A stretch of DNA of 10,043 nt from Rhodobacterales bacterium CG2_30_65_12 (GCA_001873585.1 MNZL01000148.1:1-10043), one strand, 5' to 3'. Numbered from the stretch's first letter, positions 1 to 7,173 are shown. The notes: generated by a model not told the origin, from the letters alone. Translations and numbers: made by a program.

Positions 1-1
1 G

Positions 2-706
2 AGCCTGACGCACGTGCTGCTCACCGAGGGCAAGCCCCTGCCGTGGGATCGGCGCTGGGCGGTGGCGCATGAACGCTCCTGTTTCGATCCCCAACGCCCC
101 TCTTGGCAGCCGCCGAACGAGTTCAAGCGGGTGGCGCATTCGCCGAGCCTGCAGGCAGTCACCGTGCATTGCGACATGCCGGCTCAGCGGATCACCCTCA
201 GCCACCCGAAACGGCCCGATCTCACGATTGACCCGGATAACGAAGGCGAGGCGCTCGATTTTATCCAGTGGGTGATGCCGATCAGCCACGGCGGCCGGCT
301 TCTGCCCGCCCGCCTGGTGCGCGTGCCCGGGCGGGCGATGACCGATACGAGCTTTCCCTCGATCTCGCTGATCAACATGAACTCGCACCGCGAAGTTTCC
401 GTGCGGCTCGGCCAGAAGCTCTCGCATCTGCGTTGGCGCGGCAACCTGATCCTCGAAAACCTGCCGGCCTTCTCGGAGCGTGACTGGATCGGCAAGCGCT
501 TGCGGGTCGGCCTGGCCGAGTTGGAAATCCGCGAGCAAATCGGCCGCTGTGCCGCCACCCGGGCCAGCACCAGGACCGGCGAGCGCGATGCCGATACCCT
601 CGGCGCGCTCAAGGACATACTCGGCGTGGCCGAGATGGGCGTTTATGCCGTGGTGGTCAAAACCGGCGATCTGCGCACCGGCGATCCGGCCGAGGTTCTG
701 GCATGA
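2..706 (+). CDS. MOSC domain-containing protein (5' end outside window)
   Basis: The reading frame is open from the first complete codon at base 2, so the true start lies upstream; the GTG at 14 is internal, because the sequence before it (SLTH, then VLLTEGKPLPWDRRWAVAHE) continues the N-terminal beta-barrel domain of MOSC proteins. The MOSC core follows, with ARLVRVPGRAMTDT (about bases 310-346), WRGNLIL (about 434-454) and IGRCAATRA (about 539-565). The cysteine of that last motif (codon 548-550) aligns with the conserved MOSC cysteine that binds molybdenum or carries sulfur in mARC and in molybdenum-cofactor sulfurase C-terminal domains. The family handles molybdenum cofactor or reactive sulfur; the substrate of stand-alone bacterial members like this one is mostly unknown. 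The stop overlaps the engB start as ATGA, so translation is probably coupled. The family call is firm; the specific function is unknown. Confidence 0.88.
   Translation, partial: SLTHVLLTEGKPLPWDRRWAVAHERSCFDPQRPSWQPPNEFKRVAHSPSLQAVTVHCDMPAQRITLSHPKRPDLTIDPDNEGEALDFIQWVMPISHGGRLLPARLVRVPGRAMTDTSFPSISLINMNSHREVSVRLGQKLSHLRWRGNLILENLPAFSERDWIGKRLRVGLAELEIREQIGRCAATRASTRTGERDADTLGALKDILGVAEMGVYAVVVKTGDLRTGDPAEVLA
692..695 (+). promoter_or_regulatory. Ribosome binding site for engB
   Basis: GAGG lies 7 bases before the ATG at 703, inside the end of the MOSC gene. It supports that start over the next in-frame Met (codon 5 of EngB). Confidence 0.6.
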
Positions 707-1359
707 GCGCGCCCATGCCTTTTCCCGTCGCCGCGCCACCAGACAAGGACGCGCGCGAGGCAGGGCGGCTTCTGTTCGCCGCGCCGACCGAGTTTCTCAA
801 GGGTGTGGTGGCGCTTGACGGATTGCCACCGGGCGACCGGGTGGAGGTGTGTTTTGCCGGGCGCTCGAACGTGGGCAAATCAAGCCTGATCAACGCGCTC
901 ACCGGCCGCAAGGCGCTGGCGCGCGCATCCAACACGCCGGGGCGCACGCAAGAGATCAATTTTTTCACCACCAGCAATGGCCCCTATCTTGTCGACTTGC
1001 CGGGCTACGGCTTTGCCAATGCGCCGGTGAAAACGGTGGAGAAATGGCAGCGCCTGCTCAAGGCCTACCTCTCGGGCCGCGCCACACTGCGCCGCGCTTT
1101 CGTGCTGATCGACAGCCGCCACGGGGTGAAAGCGGTGGACGAGGAGATCATGGCGCTGCTCGACCGCTCGGCGGTGACCTTCCAGGCGGTGCTGACCAAG
1201 GTTGACAAGGTCAAAGAAGACAGCCGCGCGGCGGTGCTGGCGCAGGTGCGCGGCGCGCTCGCCAAGCACCCCGCCGCCTTTCCCGAGATCATCGTTACCT
1301 CGTCGGAGAAGGGCTGGGGGATCGAGACCCTGCGCGCGCTCATCGCCGCCCTCGATTAG
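703..1359 (+). CDS. engB: Ribosome biogenesis GTP-binding protein EngB/YihA/YsxC
   Basis: This is a 218-residue TRAFAC-class GTPase of normal length. All the GTPase motifs are visible: the P-loop GRSNVGKSS (53-61), the switch I region NTPGRT (77-82), G3 DLPGYG (98-103), G4 TKVD (165-168) and a G5-like SS (200-201). The NTPGRTQ plus DLPGYG combination is typical of EngB rather than of Era or Der. EngB is a cytoplasmic GTPase needed for late assembly of the large ribosomal subunit and is usually essential. The roughly 20-residue N-terminal extension before LLFAAPTEFLKG is usual for alphaproteobacterial members. The start at 703 overlaps the stop of the MOSC gene by four bases (ATGA), with GAGG seven bases upstream. 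The gene ends 81 bases before argB. Confidence 0.96.
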   Translation: MSAPMPFPVAAPPDKDAREAGRLLFAAPTEFLKGVVALDGLPPGDRVEVCFAGRSNVGKSSLINALTGRKALARASNTPGRTQEINFFTTSNGPYLVDLPGYGFANAPVKTVEKWQRLLKAYLSGRATLRRAFVLIDSRHGVKAVDEEIMALLDRSAVTFQAVLTKVDKVKEDSRAAVLAQVRGALAKHPAAFPEIIVTSSEKGWGIETLRALIAALD

Positions 1360-1384
1360 CGCCACCGCGCCGCCCGGCCGCCCC

Positions 1385-1413
1385 TTGGCAGCCCGCGAGC
1401 ACGGCGCTAGACC
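1385..1413 (+). promoter_or_regulatory. Possible weak promoter upstream of argB
   Basis: The 81-base gap between engB and argB contains TTGGCA (1385-1390), a 17-base spacer and TAGACC (1408-1413). The -35 element matches the sigma-70 consensus in five of six positions, the -10 in only three. The spacing and position, about 30 bases before the argB start, are reasonable for an internal promoter. Read-through from engB is an equally good explanation for argB expression. This is pattern matching only. Confidence 0.28.
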
Positions 1414-1440
1414 AAGGGCACCCGCCCTGAGGACAAGCCG

Positions 1441-2304
1441 ATGAGAAAGCAGACGATGAACCGTGACTGGATTGCCACCGCCCGCACCCTGAACGAGGCC
1501 CTGCCCTATCTGCAGCGCTACGAGGGCGCGACCGTGGTCATCAAATTCGGCGGCAACGCGATGGGCGACGACGCCGAGATGGCGAGTTTTGCCCGCGACA
1601 TCGTGTTGATGCGGCAGGTCGGGGTAAACCCGGTGGTGGTGCACGGCGGCGGGCCGATGATCAACGAGATGCTGAAGCGGCTCAAGGTGCAATCACATTT
1701 CATCCACGGCAAGCGGGTGACCGACGCGGCGACGATGGAAGTGGTCGAGATGGTGCTCGCCGGCACGGTGAACAAGCGGATCGTCCAGGCGATCAACAGC
1801 GAGGGCGGCCGCGCGGTGGGGCTCACCGGCAAGGATGCCAACCTGATGATCTGCGATCAGACTGACCCCGACCTTGGCTTTGTCGGCACGCCCTCCGAGA
1901 TCGACACGACAGTGCTCACCAAACTCGCCGAGGCCGAAATCATTCCGGTGATCGCGCCGATCGGCATGGGACGGGGCGGCGAAACCTACAACATCAACGG
2001 CGATACCGCCGCCGGTGCTGTCGCCGCCGCGCTGAAGGCTGACCGGCTGTTGCTGCTGACCGATGTGGAAGGGGTGAAGGACGCCTCCGGCATGGTGATG
2101 ACCGATCTCACCTCGCAGCAGATCCTCGATCTCACTGCCACAGGCGTGATTGCCGGCGGCATGATCCCGAAAACCGAAACCGCGCTGCACGCGATCGACG
2201 GCGGCGTGCGCGCCGTGGTGATCCTCGACGGACGCGCGCCGAATGCCTGCCTGCTCGAGCTCTACACCGAGCACGGCGCGGGCTCGATCATTCGCAAGGG
2301 CTGA
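1441..2304 (+). CDS. argB: Acetylglutamate kinase (N-acetyl-L-glutamate 5-phosphotransferase)
   Basis: ArgB catalyses the second step of arginine biosynthesis, the ATP-dependent phosphorylation of N-acetylglutamate, in the cytoplasm. This protein has 287 residues, normal for the family. Visible motifs of the amino-acid kinase fold are VIKFGGNAMGD (33-43, catalytic K35), HGGGPMIN (68-75), the YNINGDTAAG loop (183-192), LLTDVEGV (205-212) and GGMIPK (239-244, with K244). The roughly 27 residues before the first strand, including the helix-like TLNEALPYLQRY, and the C-terminal YTEHGAGSII resemble arginine-inhibited, hexameric enzymes, so feedback inhibition by arginine is likely (inference). I chose the first ATG because GAGG lies 8 bases upstream; an in-frame ATG at 1456 is possible but has a poorer site. 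The stop shares one base with the next start (TGATG). Confidence 0.97.
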   Translation: MRKQTMNRDWIATARTLNEALPYLQRYEGATVVIKFGGNAMGDDAEMASFARDIVLMRQVGVNPVVVHGGGPMINEMLKRLKVQSHFIHGKRVTDAATMEVVEMVLAGTVNKRIVQAINSEGGRAVGLTGKDANLMICDQTDPDLGFVGTPSEIDTTVLTKLAEAEIIPVIAPIGMGRGGETYNINGDTAAGAVAAALKADRLLLLTDVEGVKDASGMVMTDLTSQQILDLTATGVIAGGMIPKTETALHAIDGGVRAVVILDGRAPNACLLELYTEHGAGSIIRKG

Positions 2305-2927
2305 TGGATTACGCCGTCGAGGCCGCGCGCCAGAGCCTTGCGTTGATCGGTGCCGCGCCGGATGACGAAACCGGCGGCAGCGTGCTCCTGCTCGGCCCAA
2401 GCGAGCCGGGCTTCTGGCCCGCCTTCACCGCCGCTCCCGAATATACCGATGGCTGGCCCGATCCGCTTGACCGCTACTCCAAGCGGCTGATCGGTGCGCT
2501 GGCCGCACGCTGGGGCGGCACGCCGGCATTTCCCTCCGACGGCCCACCGTTTGCGCCGTTCATCGCCTGGGCGCTCGCCTCGGGCCGGGTCTGGGCCTCG
2601 CCGGTGGGCCTCCTGGTGCATGACCTCCAGGGGCTGTGGTTGTCGTTTCGCGGCGCGGTGCGGCTGCCCGCGCGGCTCAACCTGCCGCCGGGCAAAAACC
2701 CCTGCGATACCTGCGCCGGCCAGCCCTGCCGCAGCGCCTGCCCCGCCGCCGCGCTCACACCGGAGGGCTATGACGTGGCCGCCTGCCACGCCTATCTCGA
2801 TGCCCCGGCCGGTGCCGACTGCCTCACCCGGGGCTGCGCGGCGCGGCGCGCTTGCCCGGTCGGGGTGCAATACGGTAGAAGCGAAGACCAATCCCGATTT
2901 CACATGAAGGCGTTCCACCCAACATGA
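2304..2927 (+). CDS. Iron-sulfur (ferredoxin-like) protein with eight cysteines
   Basis: A 207-residue protein in two parts. Residues 1-125 contain no cysteine and resemble a small globular domain (VLLLGPSEPGFWPAF at 27-41, RYSKRLIGALA at 57-67). The C-terminal part holds all eight cysteines: C134-x2-C137-x4-C142-x3-C146-P, then C161, C173, C178 and C184-P. The first set has 4Fe-4S ferredoxin-type spacing, and the second could hold another cluster. The spacing loosely recalls the ferredoxin region of epoxyqueuosine reductase QueG, but the cobalamin domain is absent. There is no signal peptide, so it should be cytoplasmic. I recall similar ferredoxin-annotated proteins next to argB in Rhodobacteraceae; no function is known to me. 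It overlaps argB by one base and the next gene by four (ATGA), so it is probably co-translated with both. Fe-S binding is well supported; the role is not. Confidence 0.82.
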   Translation: MDYAVEAARQSLALIGAAPDDETGGSVLLLGPSEPGFWPAFTAAPEYTDGWPDPLDRYSKRLIGALAARWGGTPAFPSDGPPFAPFIAWALASGRVWASPVGLLVHDLQGLWLSFRGAVRLPARLNLPPGKNPCDTCAGQPCRSACPAAALTPEGYDVAACHAYLDAPAGADCLTRGCAARRACPVGVQYGRSEDQSRFHMKAFHPT

Positions 2928-3436
2928 CCCTGCGCCTGATCCTCACCCGCCACGCCAAATCGTCCTGGGTCGATCCAATCCAGGGCGACCAGGACCGTCC
3001 GCTCAGCAAGCGTGGTCGGGCCTCGGCACGGGCGGTGGGGGCCTGGCTGGCCGCGCACGGTTACCGGCCCGATCAGGCAATGGTCTCATCCGCCGCGCGC
3101 ACCCGGGAAACCTGGAAGCTGATCGCCGGAAAGATCGCCGCGCCGCCAAAGCCGGCATACCTTGCCAAGCTCTACCAGGCCGAACCGGAAGAGATGCTGC
3201 ACATCCTGCGCACCGCCACCGGGCGCGCGGTGATGATGCTGGGGCACAATCCCGGCGTGGCCTACTTTGCGCAGGGGCTCGCGCACCAGCCGCCCGCCGA
3301 CAGCCACTTCGAGCGCTTCCCGACAGGCGCCACCACGGTGATTGACTTCGCCGTCGAGAGCTGGGATCAGCTTGCCTGGCGCACCGGCAAGGTGGTGGAT
3401 TTCGTAGCCCCGCGCGACCTGATCGCGCAAGATTGA
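2924..3436 (+). CDS. SixA-like histidine phosphatase family protein
   Basis: A 170-residue single-domain member of the histidine phosphatase (phosphoglycerate-mutase-like) superfamily. The catalytic motif LTRHAKSSW is at residues 7-15, with R9 and the phosphate-accepting H10. DRPLSKRG (24-31) follows, then SSAARTRETW (55-64, with R59) and GHNPG (107-111, with the second catalytic H108). The RHAKS form instead of RHGE places it with SixA and related short phosphatases, which act on phosphohistidine or small phosphoesters rather than as mutases. E. coli SixA dephosphorylates a phosphotransferase-system or phosphorelay histidine; whether this protein does so cannot be read from the sequence. It is the last gene of the + strand unit, starts in an ATGA overlap with the iron-sulfur protein, and converges on bztD. 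The superfamily is certain; the substrate is unknown. Confidence 0.9.
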   Translation: MTLRLILTRHAKSSWVDPIQGDQDRPLSKRGRASARAVGAWLAAHGYRPDQAMVSSAARTRETWKLIAGKIAAPPKPAYLAKLYQAEPEEMLHILRTATGRAVMMLGHNPGVAYFAQGLAHQPPADSHFERFPTGATTVIDFAVESWDQLAWRTGKVVDFVAPRDLIAQD

Positions 3437-3449
3437 GGCCGCACAGCGA

Positions 3450-3471
3450 GGGCGCACCCGCAGGCGCGCCC
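3450..3471. terminator. Weak hairpin in the convergent spacer
   Basis: The 57-base spacer between the two convergent stops contains GGGCGC (3450-3455) and GCGCCC (3466-3471), a six-pair stem with a 10-base loop. Neither side is followed by a T-run, so it is not a classical intrinsic terminator. It could still serve both converging units, perhaps with Rho. Confidence 0.3.
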
Positions 3472-3493
3472 GATCCTGCCGCACCGAACCCAA

Positions 3494-4279
3494 TCAGAGG
3501 ATCTGGCTGAGAAAAAGCTTGGTGCGGTCCGACTGAGGATTGTTGAAAAACTCGGTTGGCTCGTTCTGCTCGACGATCTGCCCCGCGTCCATGAAGATCA
3601 CCCGGTTGGCCACCTGCTGGGCGAAGCCCATCTCATGGGTTACCACCAGCATGGTCATGCCTTCTTCGGCCAGCTCGATCATGGTATCGAGCACCTCCTT
3701 GATCATCTCCGGATCAAGCGCCGACGTGGGCTCGTCAAACAGCATGATCCGAGGTTTCATGCACAGCGAGCGCGCGATCGCCACCCGCTGTTGCTGACCG
3801 CCCGAGAGCTGGCCGGGGTATTTGTTGGCCTGCTCGGGGATCTTCACCTTTTCAAGATACTGCATCGCCGATTCTTCGGCTTCGTTTCGCGGCACCTTGC
3901 GCACCCAGATCGGCGCGAGGGTGCAGTTTTCGAGGATGGTAAGGTGCGGAAACAGGTTGAAGTGCTGAAACACCATGCCAACTTCCGAGCGCACCTTGTC
4001 GACGTTCTTCAGATCCGAGCTCAGCTCGGTGCCGTCGACGATGATGCTCCCCGCCTGATGCTCCTCCAGCCGGTTGATGCAGCGGATCAGCGTCGATTTG
4101 CCCGAGCCGGAGGGGCCGGCGATCACGATCCTTTCGCCTTCGTTAACCGTCAGGTTGATATCGCGCAGCACGTGAAATTGGCCATACCACTTGTTCATAT
4201 CCCGAATTTCGATAGCCACCGTATCGGAGACCTTCATGCGCGAGTGATCGACAGCGCGTTCGATTTCTTGACTGGGCAT
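3494..4279 (-). CDS. bztD: Glutamate/glutamine/aspartate/asparagine ABC transporter, ATP-binding protein
   Basis: A 261-residue polar-amino-acid-type ABC ATPase (GlnQ/AapP/BztD group) that powers uptake through the BztB-BztC permease from the cytoplasmic face. All motifs are present: Walker A GPSGSGKST (55-63), Q-loop VFQHFNLF (103-110), ABC signature LSGGQQQR (158-165), Walker B IMLFDEP (178-184), D-loop SALD (186-189) and switch histidine H215. It is therefore expected to be active. The ATG at 4279 is chosen because AAGGAG, overlapping the bztC stop, lies about eight bases upstream. An in-frame Met at residue 15 (MKVSDTVAIEI) would give a more typical GlnQ N terminus but lacks such a site. 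It is the last gene of the bzt operon, 12 bases after bztC. Confidence 0.95.
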   Translation of the reverse strand: MPSQEIERAVDHSRMKVSDTVAIEIRDMNKWYGQFHVLRDINLTVNEGERIVIAGPSGSGKSTLIRCINRLEEHQAGSIIVDGTELSSDLKNVDKVRSEVGMVFQHFNLFPHLTILENCTLAPIWVRKVPRNEAEESAMQYLEKVKIPEQANKYPGQLSGGQQQRVAIARSLCMKPRIMLFDEPTSALDPEMIKEVLDTMIELAEEGMTMLVVTHEMGFAQQVANRVIFMDAGQIVEQNEPTEFFNNPQSDRTKLFLSQIL

Positions 4280-4291
4280 TGTAGGGTCTCC

Positions 4292-5773
4292 TTAGCCGTG
4301 GTCCGTGCGCAGACGGCGCTCGAGATACATGGAATAGCGCGACATCGAGAAGGTAAAGATGAAGAACAGGAGTGCGACGAAGCCGTAGAGCTCCCAGACG
4401 ATCCCGTTCCAGTTGGTGTCGGCGCGGATGGATGTTGACAGACCGATCGGATCGAGCAGGCCGATGATCGACACCAGCGTGGTATCCTTGAACAGACCGA
4501 TGAACGTGCTGACGATGCCCGGGATCGAGATCTTCAGCGCCTGCGGCATGATGATAAGCCGCTGCGCCTTCCAGTAATCGAGCCCCAGCGCATCGGCCGC
4601 CTCGTACTGGCCCTTCGGCAGCGCCGCGAGCCCGCCGCGAACCACCTCCGCCATGTAGGCGGCGGCAAAGATCGTCGCCATGATGATCACGCGCAGGATG
4701 ATATCGAAGTTGGTGCCAGGCGGCAGGAAGATGTTGAGCAGCACCGAGGCCACAAACAGCAGCGTGATCAGCGGCACGCCGCGAATGAACTCGATGAAGA
4801 TCACCGATAGCGACTTGACGATCAACAGGTCCGATTGTCGGCCAAGCGCCAGCATGATCCCCATCGGCAACGAGATGACAATCGCCGTAACCCCGATGGT
4901 GACCGAAAGCAGAAGCCCGCCAAACAGCCGGCTTGGCACCGGTTCGAGCCCGTAGGGCAGAACCGCCTGCATGGCACTGGCGAACAGGCCGTTCAGAAAC
5001 AGCCACCAGAGCACTGGCGTGACGATGGCAAGGATCAGCGCCGCGAGGCTGCCGATGAGCGCGTTCAGCAGCCGAAACACCAGCCAGCCGATCACAAAGC
5101 CCAGCGCCACGCCCACCGGCACCCAGACCGACCCGCCCCAGAGCAACCAGGGCATGAGAAACACGAACGCAGCCGAAAAGATCAGCGGGTTGGGCAGGCG
5201 TTTTACCCCTTCTTTGATCTGCGCGGCGCGATCGGCGCGGTCGGTGGCGACCACCGTCCAGGCGAGCCAGGCGAGGCCAAGGCCAAGCACGATTTGCAGC
5301 ACGGTCATCACCGCGCCGCCGGGGCCGAAGAAGGTGGCGGCAAACAGCACCAGCACCAGCAAGAGCCAGTTCATCCGGCGCGAGATCATGGCAAAGAGCA
5401 CCGGGATCAGCGCGACGAACAAGAGGAAGAAGGCCAGCGTGGGGCGCAAGCGCAGATCTTGCGGGTAGAAGCCGAAAAGCATCTGTGGCCAGCGTTCGTT
5501 GATCACACCCCAGCAGGCACCGCTTTGCTTGCCAGCCTCGGCAATGATTTCGCGGCACTGGCCGAGTGAGCCCGCGTTCCACGTCGGCGACCAGAACCAG
5601 GGCAGAAGACCTGCGACAAGCCAGAAAATAACGGCCAGCGAGATCAGCGTGAGTAGCGAATTCATCCAGCCGTTAAACAGGTTCTGGCGCATCCAGCCGA
5701 TCACCCCGGTGGCCGAAGTGGGCGGTTCACGCTCGGGGAGCATTTCGGTGCGGACATAGGACAGCTTGGTCAT
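4292..5773 (-). CDS. bztC: Glutamate/glutamine/aspartate/asparagine ABC transporter, permease (BztC/AapM)
   Basis: A 493-residue inner-membrane permease. Residues 1-35 are cytoplasmic and polar; the first membrane helix is about 38-60. A periplasmic loop follows (about 61-98) with cysteines C73 and C87 and the ERWPQMLFGFYP motif seen in AapM/BztC proteins. Several hydrophobic segments run from 112 to 262. The conserved transport domain is about 284-485 and contains the EAA loop EAADALGLDYWKAQRLIIMP (391-410), which docks on BztD, and GLFKDTTLVSIIGLLDPIG (426-444). At 493 residues it is longer than the roughly 380-435 I recall for AapM/BztC. The excess appears to be about 129-195, adding roughly two membrane segments before LLWGGSVW. 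GAGGGA lies 8 bases upstream of the ATG, inside bztB, whose stop is one base away, so the two permeases are probably translated together as a heterodimer. Confidence 0.93.
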   Translation of the reverse strand: MTKLSYVRTEMLPEREPPTSATGVIGWMRQNLFNGWMNSLLTLISLAVIFWLVAGLLPWFWSPTWNAGSLGQCREIIAEAGKQSGACWGVINERWPQMLFGFYPQDLRLRPTLAFFLLFVALIPVLFAMISRRMNWLLLVLVLFAATFFGPGGAVMTVLQIVLGLGLAWLAWTVVATDRADRAAQIKEGVKRLPNPLIFSAAFVFLMPWLLWGGSVWVPVGVALGFVIGWLVFRLLNALIGSLAALILAIVTPVLWWLFLNGLFASAMQAVLPYGLEPVPSRLFGGLLLSVTIGVTAIVISLPMGIMLALGRQSDLLIVKSLSVIFIEFIRGVPLITLLFVASVLLNIFLPPGTNFDIILRVIIMATIFAAAYMAEVVRGGLAALPKGQYEAADALGLDYWKAQRLIIMPQALKISIPGIVSTFIGLFKDTTLVSIIGLLDPIGLSTSIRADTNWNGIVWELYGFVALLFFIFTFSMSRYSMYLERRLRTDHG

Positions 5774-5774
5774 A

Positions 5775-7043
5775 TCAGCGTTCCCTCAGCTTCACGGCGT
5801 CGTTGTAGACGTTCATCACGAAAGAGATCGTCAGCGAAATGGTCAGGTAGATCAGCATGCCGATCAGGATGGTTTCAAGCTCGCGGCCGGTCTGGTTGAG
5901 GGTGATCCCCATCAGCGTGCCGGTAATGTCCATGTAGCCCACGGCGATGGCGAGCGACGAGTTTTTGGTCAGGTTGAGGTATTGTGAAATCAGCGGCGGG
6001 ATGATCACCCGCAACGCCTGCGGCAGGATCACCAGGCTCATCACCCGGCGTGGGCGCAGGCCCAGGGCTGCGGCGGCTTCCGTCTGGCCCTTGGAGATGG
6101 CGAGGATGCCGGCGCGCACAATCTCGGCGATGAACGCCGCAGTGTAGAGCGAAAGGGCCAGCCAGAGCGCGATCAGCGAATTGCGCATGTAGACGCCGCC
6201 CTGGAAGTTGAACCCCTTGAGCGCGGGATGGCCGAGGTAGAAGCCGAGCCCCGCGAGCAGCGCGGCAAGCGGCAGGACGATCACCGCCAGGCGCCAGTGC
6301 CATGTCCTTGGCCGAACGCCGGTGGCGGCCTGGATGCGATCGGCCCGCCGGGTGATCAGGCTGGCAATCAGGAAACTGGCGATCAGCGTTGCGAGCACGG
6401 CGATCAGATCGAGGCTCACATCGAAGCGCAGCGGCGAGGCGCCAAACAGGTGGATATCGCCGATTGAGCGTGAAAACAGCGGCTCGGGCACGTAGAAACC
6501 GCGGTTGGTGAGCGCAACGGTATCGCCGAGCAGCATGGTGGCCTCCGGCGTTGCGCCCCGAAATTGATTTGGCGCAGGCAGCGTTTCGATCAACACCGCC
6601 ATGGTAAAGACGATCCAGAGCAGCACCGGCACGTTGCGGAATGTTTCAACGTAGAGCGTCATCAACCGGGCGACGACCCAGTTCTTGGAGAGCCTGAGCA
6701 CCCCGACAAAGACGCCAATGATCGTAGCGGTAACACAGCCCATGGCCGCCACCAGCAGCGTGTTGAGCACGCCAACGAAGGCGGCACGCAGGTGGGTATC
6801 CTGGTTCTGGTAGTCGATCAGGCGCTGGTTGATATCGTAGCCGGCCGCTTCACCAAGAAAGCCGAAGCTTGGCTGCTTGCCCAGATCGGCAAGGTTGGAG
6901 GCGGTGTTGGAAATCAGCCAGCCGATCAGCGTTAGCACCGCGATGAGCGCAATGATCTGAATGGTGATCGAGCGATACCGGCTGTCATAGATCAGCATAG
7001 ACAGGCGAAACGCACCCTTTGCGGGGTCGGTCAAGGTTGTCAT
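5775..7043 (-). CDS. bztB: Glutamate/glutamine/aspartate/asparagine ABC transporter, permease (BztB/AapQ)
   Basis: A 422-residue inner-membrane permease, partner of BztC. The first helix is about 26-46. A periplasmic stretch follows (about 50-85) with GFLGEAAGYDINQRLIDY (61-78), characteristic of AapQ/BztB. The transport domain starts at about residue 88 (FVGVLNTLLVAA), with LYVETFRNVPVLL (130-142). It is interrupted by a long segment (about 152-285) with two extra helices (about 211-230 and 252-270), usual for this subfamily. It resumes with the EAA loop EAAAALGLRPRRVMSLVILP (322-341) and NLTKNSSLAIAVGYMDITG (357-375). The start has a modest ribosome site (GGGGAT, six bases away). It lies 130 bases after bztA, behind a terminator and a hairpin cluster, and is joined to bztC with a one-base gap. 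The assignment is firm. Confidence 0.95.
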   Translation of the reverse strand: MTTLTDPAKGAFRLSMLIYDSRYRSITIQIIALIAVLTLIGWLISNTASNLADLGKQPSFGFLGEAAGYDINQRLIDYQNQDTHLRAAFVGVLNTLLVAAMGCVTATIIGVFVGVLRLSKNWVVARLMTLYVETFRNVPVLLWIVFTMAVLIETLPAPNQFRGATPEATMLLGDTVALTNRGFYVPEPLFSRSIGDIHLFGASPLRFDVSLDLIAVLATLIASFLIASLITRRADRIQAATGVRPRTWHWRLAVIVLPLAALLAGLGFYLGHPALKGFNFQGGVYMRNSLIALWLALSLYTAAFIAEIVRAGILAISKGQTEAAAALGLRPRRVMSLVILPQALRVIIPPLISQYLNLTKNSSLAIAVGYMDITGTLMGITLNQTGRELETILIGMLIYLTISLTISFVMNVYNDAVKLRER

Positions 7044-7056
7044 GTGCTATCCCCGT

Positions 7057-7090
7057 CGGCCCGGCCTTGCATCGGGCCGCCATCGGCCCG
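7057..7090 (-). promoter_or_regulatory. Three-arm alternative hairpin just upstream of the bztB ribosome site
   Basis: Read on the - strand, three 7-base arms follow each other: CGGGCCG (7090-7084), CGGCCCG (7079-7073) and CGGGCCG (7063-7057). The middle arm can pair perfectly with the first (loop of 4) or with the third (loop of 9), but not with both. The third arm ends three bases before the G-run used as the bztB ribosome site. The pairing is seen directly. A role in mRNA stability or bztB translation is inference. Confidence 0.5.
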
Positions 7091-7130
7091 GTCCGGGTCT
7101 TATTGTGGTTGGGTCTGGAAACCTGCTGCG

Positions 7131-7162
7131 AAAAAGGCGCGGGGGGAGTAGCCCCGCGCCTT
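7131..7162 (-). terminator. Intrinsic terminator/attenuating hairpin after bztA
   Basis: Starting 11 bases after the bztA stop, the - strand has a perfect 11-pair stem (7162-7152 with 7144-7134; core GGCGCGGGG/CCCCGCGCC), a 7-base loop and a run of five T, of which two are in the stem. This is the strongest hairpin in the window. Its place between the binding-protein gene and the permease genes matches the known arrangement in which partial termination, or protection of the upstream mRNA, yields excess binding protein. Confidence 0.85.
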
Positions 7163-7173
7163 GTCAGATTTTC

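Noticed and set aside
1456..2304. Alternative argB start at the second ATG (residue 6)
   Set aside because: The first ATG has GAGG at good spacing, and the second has only a weak purine stretch. It remains possible, as some homologues start near MNRDWIATA.
880..2400. Long - strand frames opposite engB and argB
   Set aside because: They are His/Arg/Gly-rich shadows of two well-conserved genes, with no ribosome site or domain supporting them.
3635..4438. A 267-codon + strand frame opposite bztD
   Set aside because: It is antisense to an ABC ATPase with all catalytic motifs, and its own translation resembles no family I know.
4143..5582. A 479-codon - strand frame overlapping bztC and bztD
   Set aside because: It is out of frame with two genes that show complete family motifs. 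Its product is a low-complexity Arg/Ala/His-rich sequence without membrane segments.
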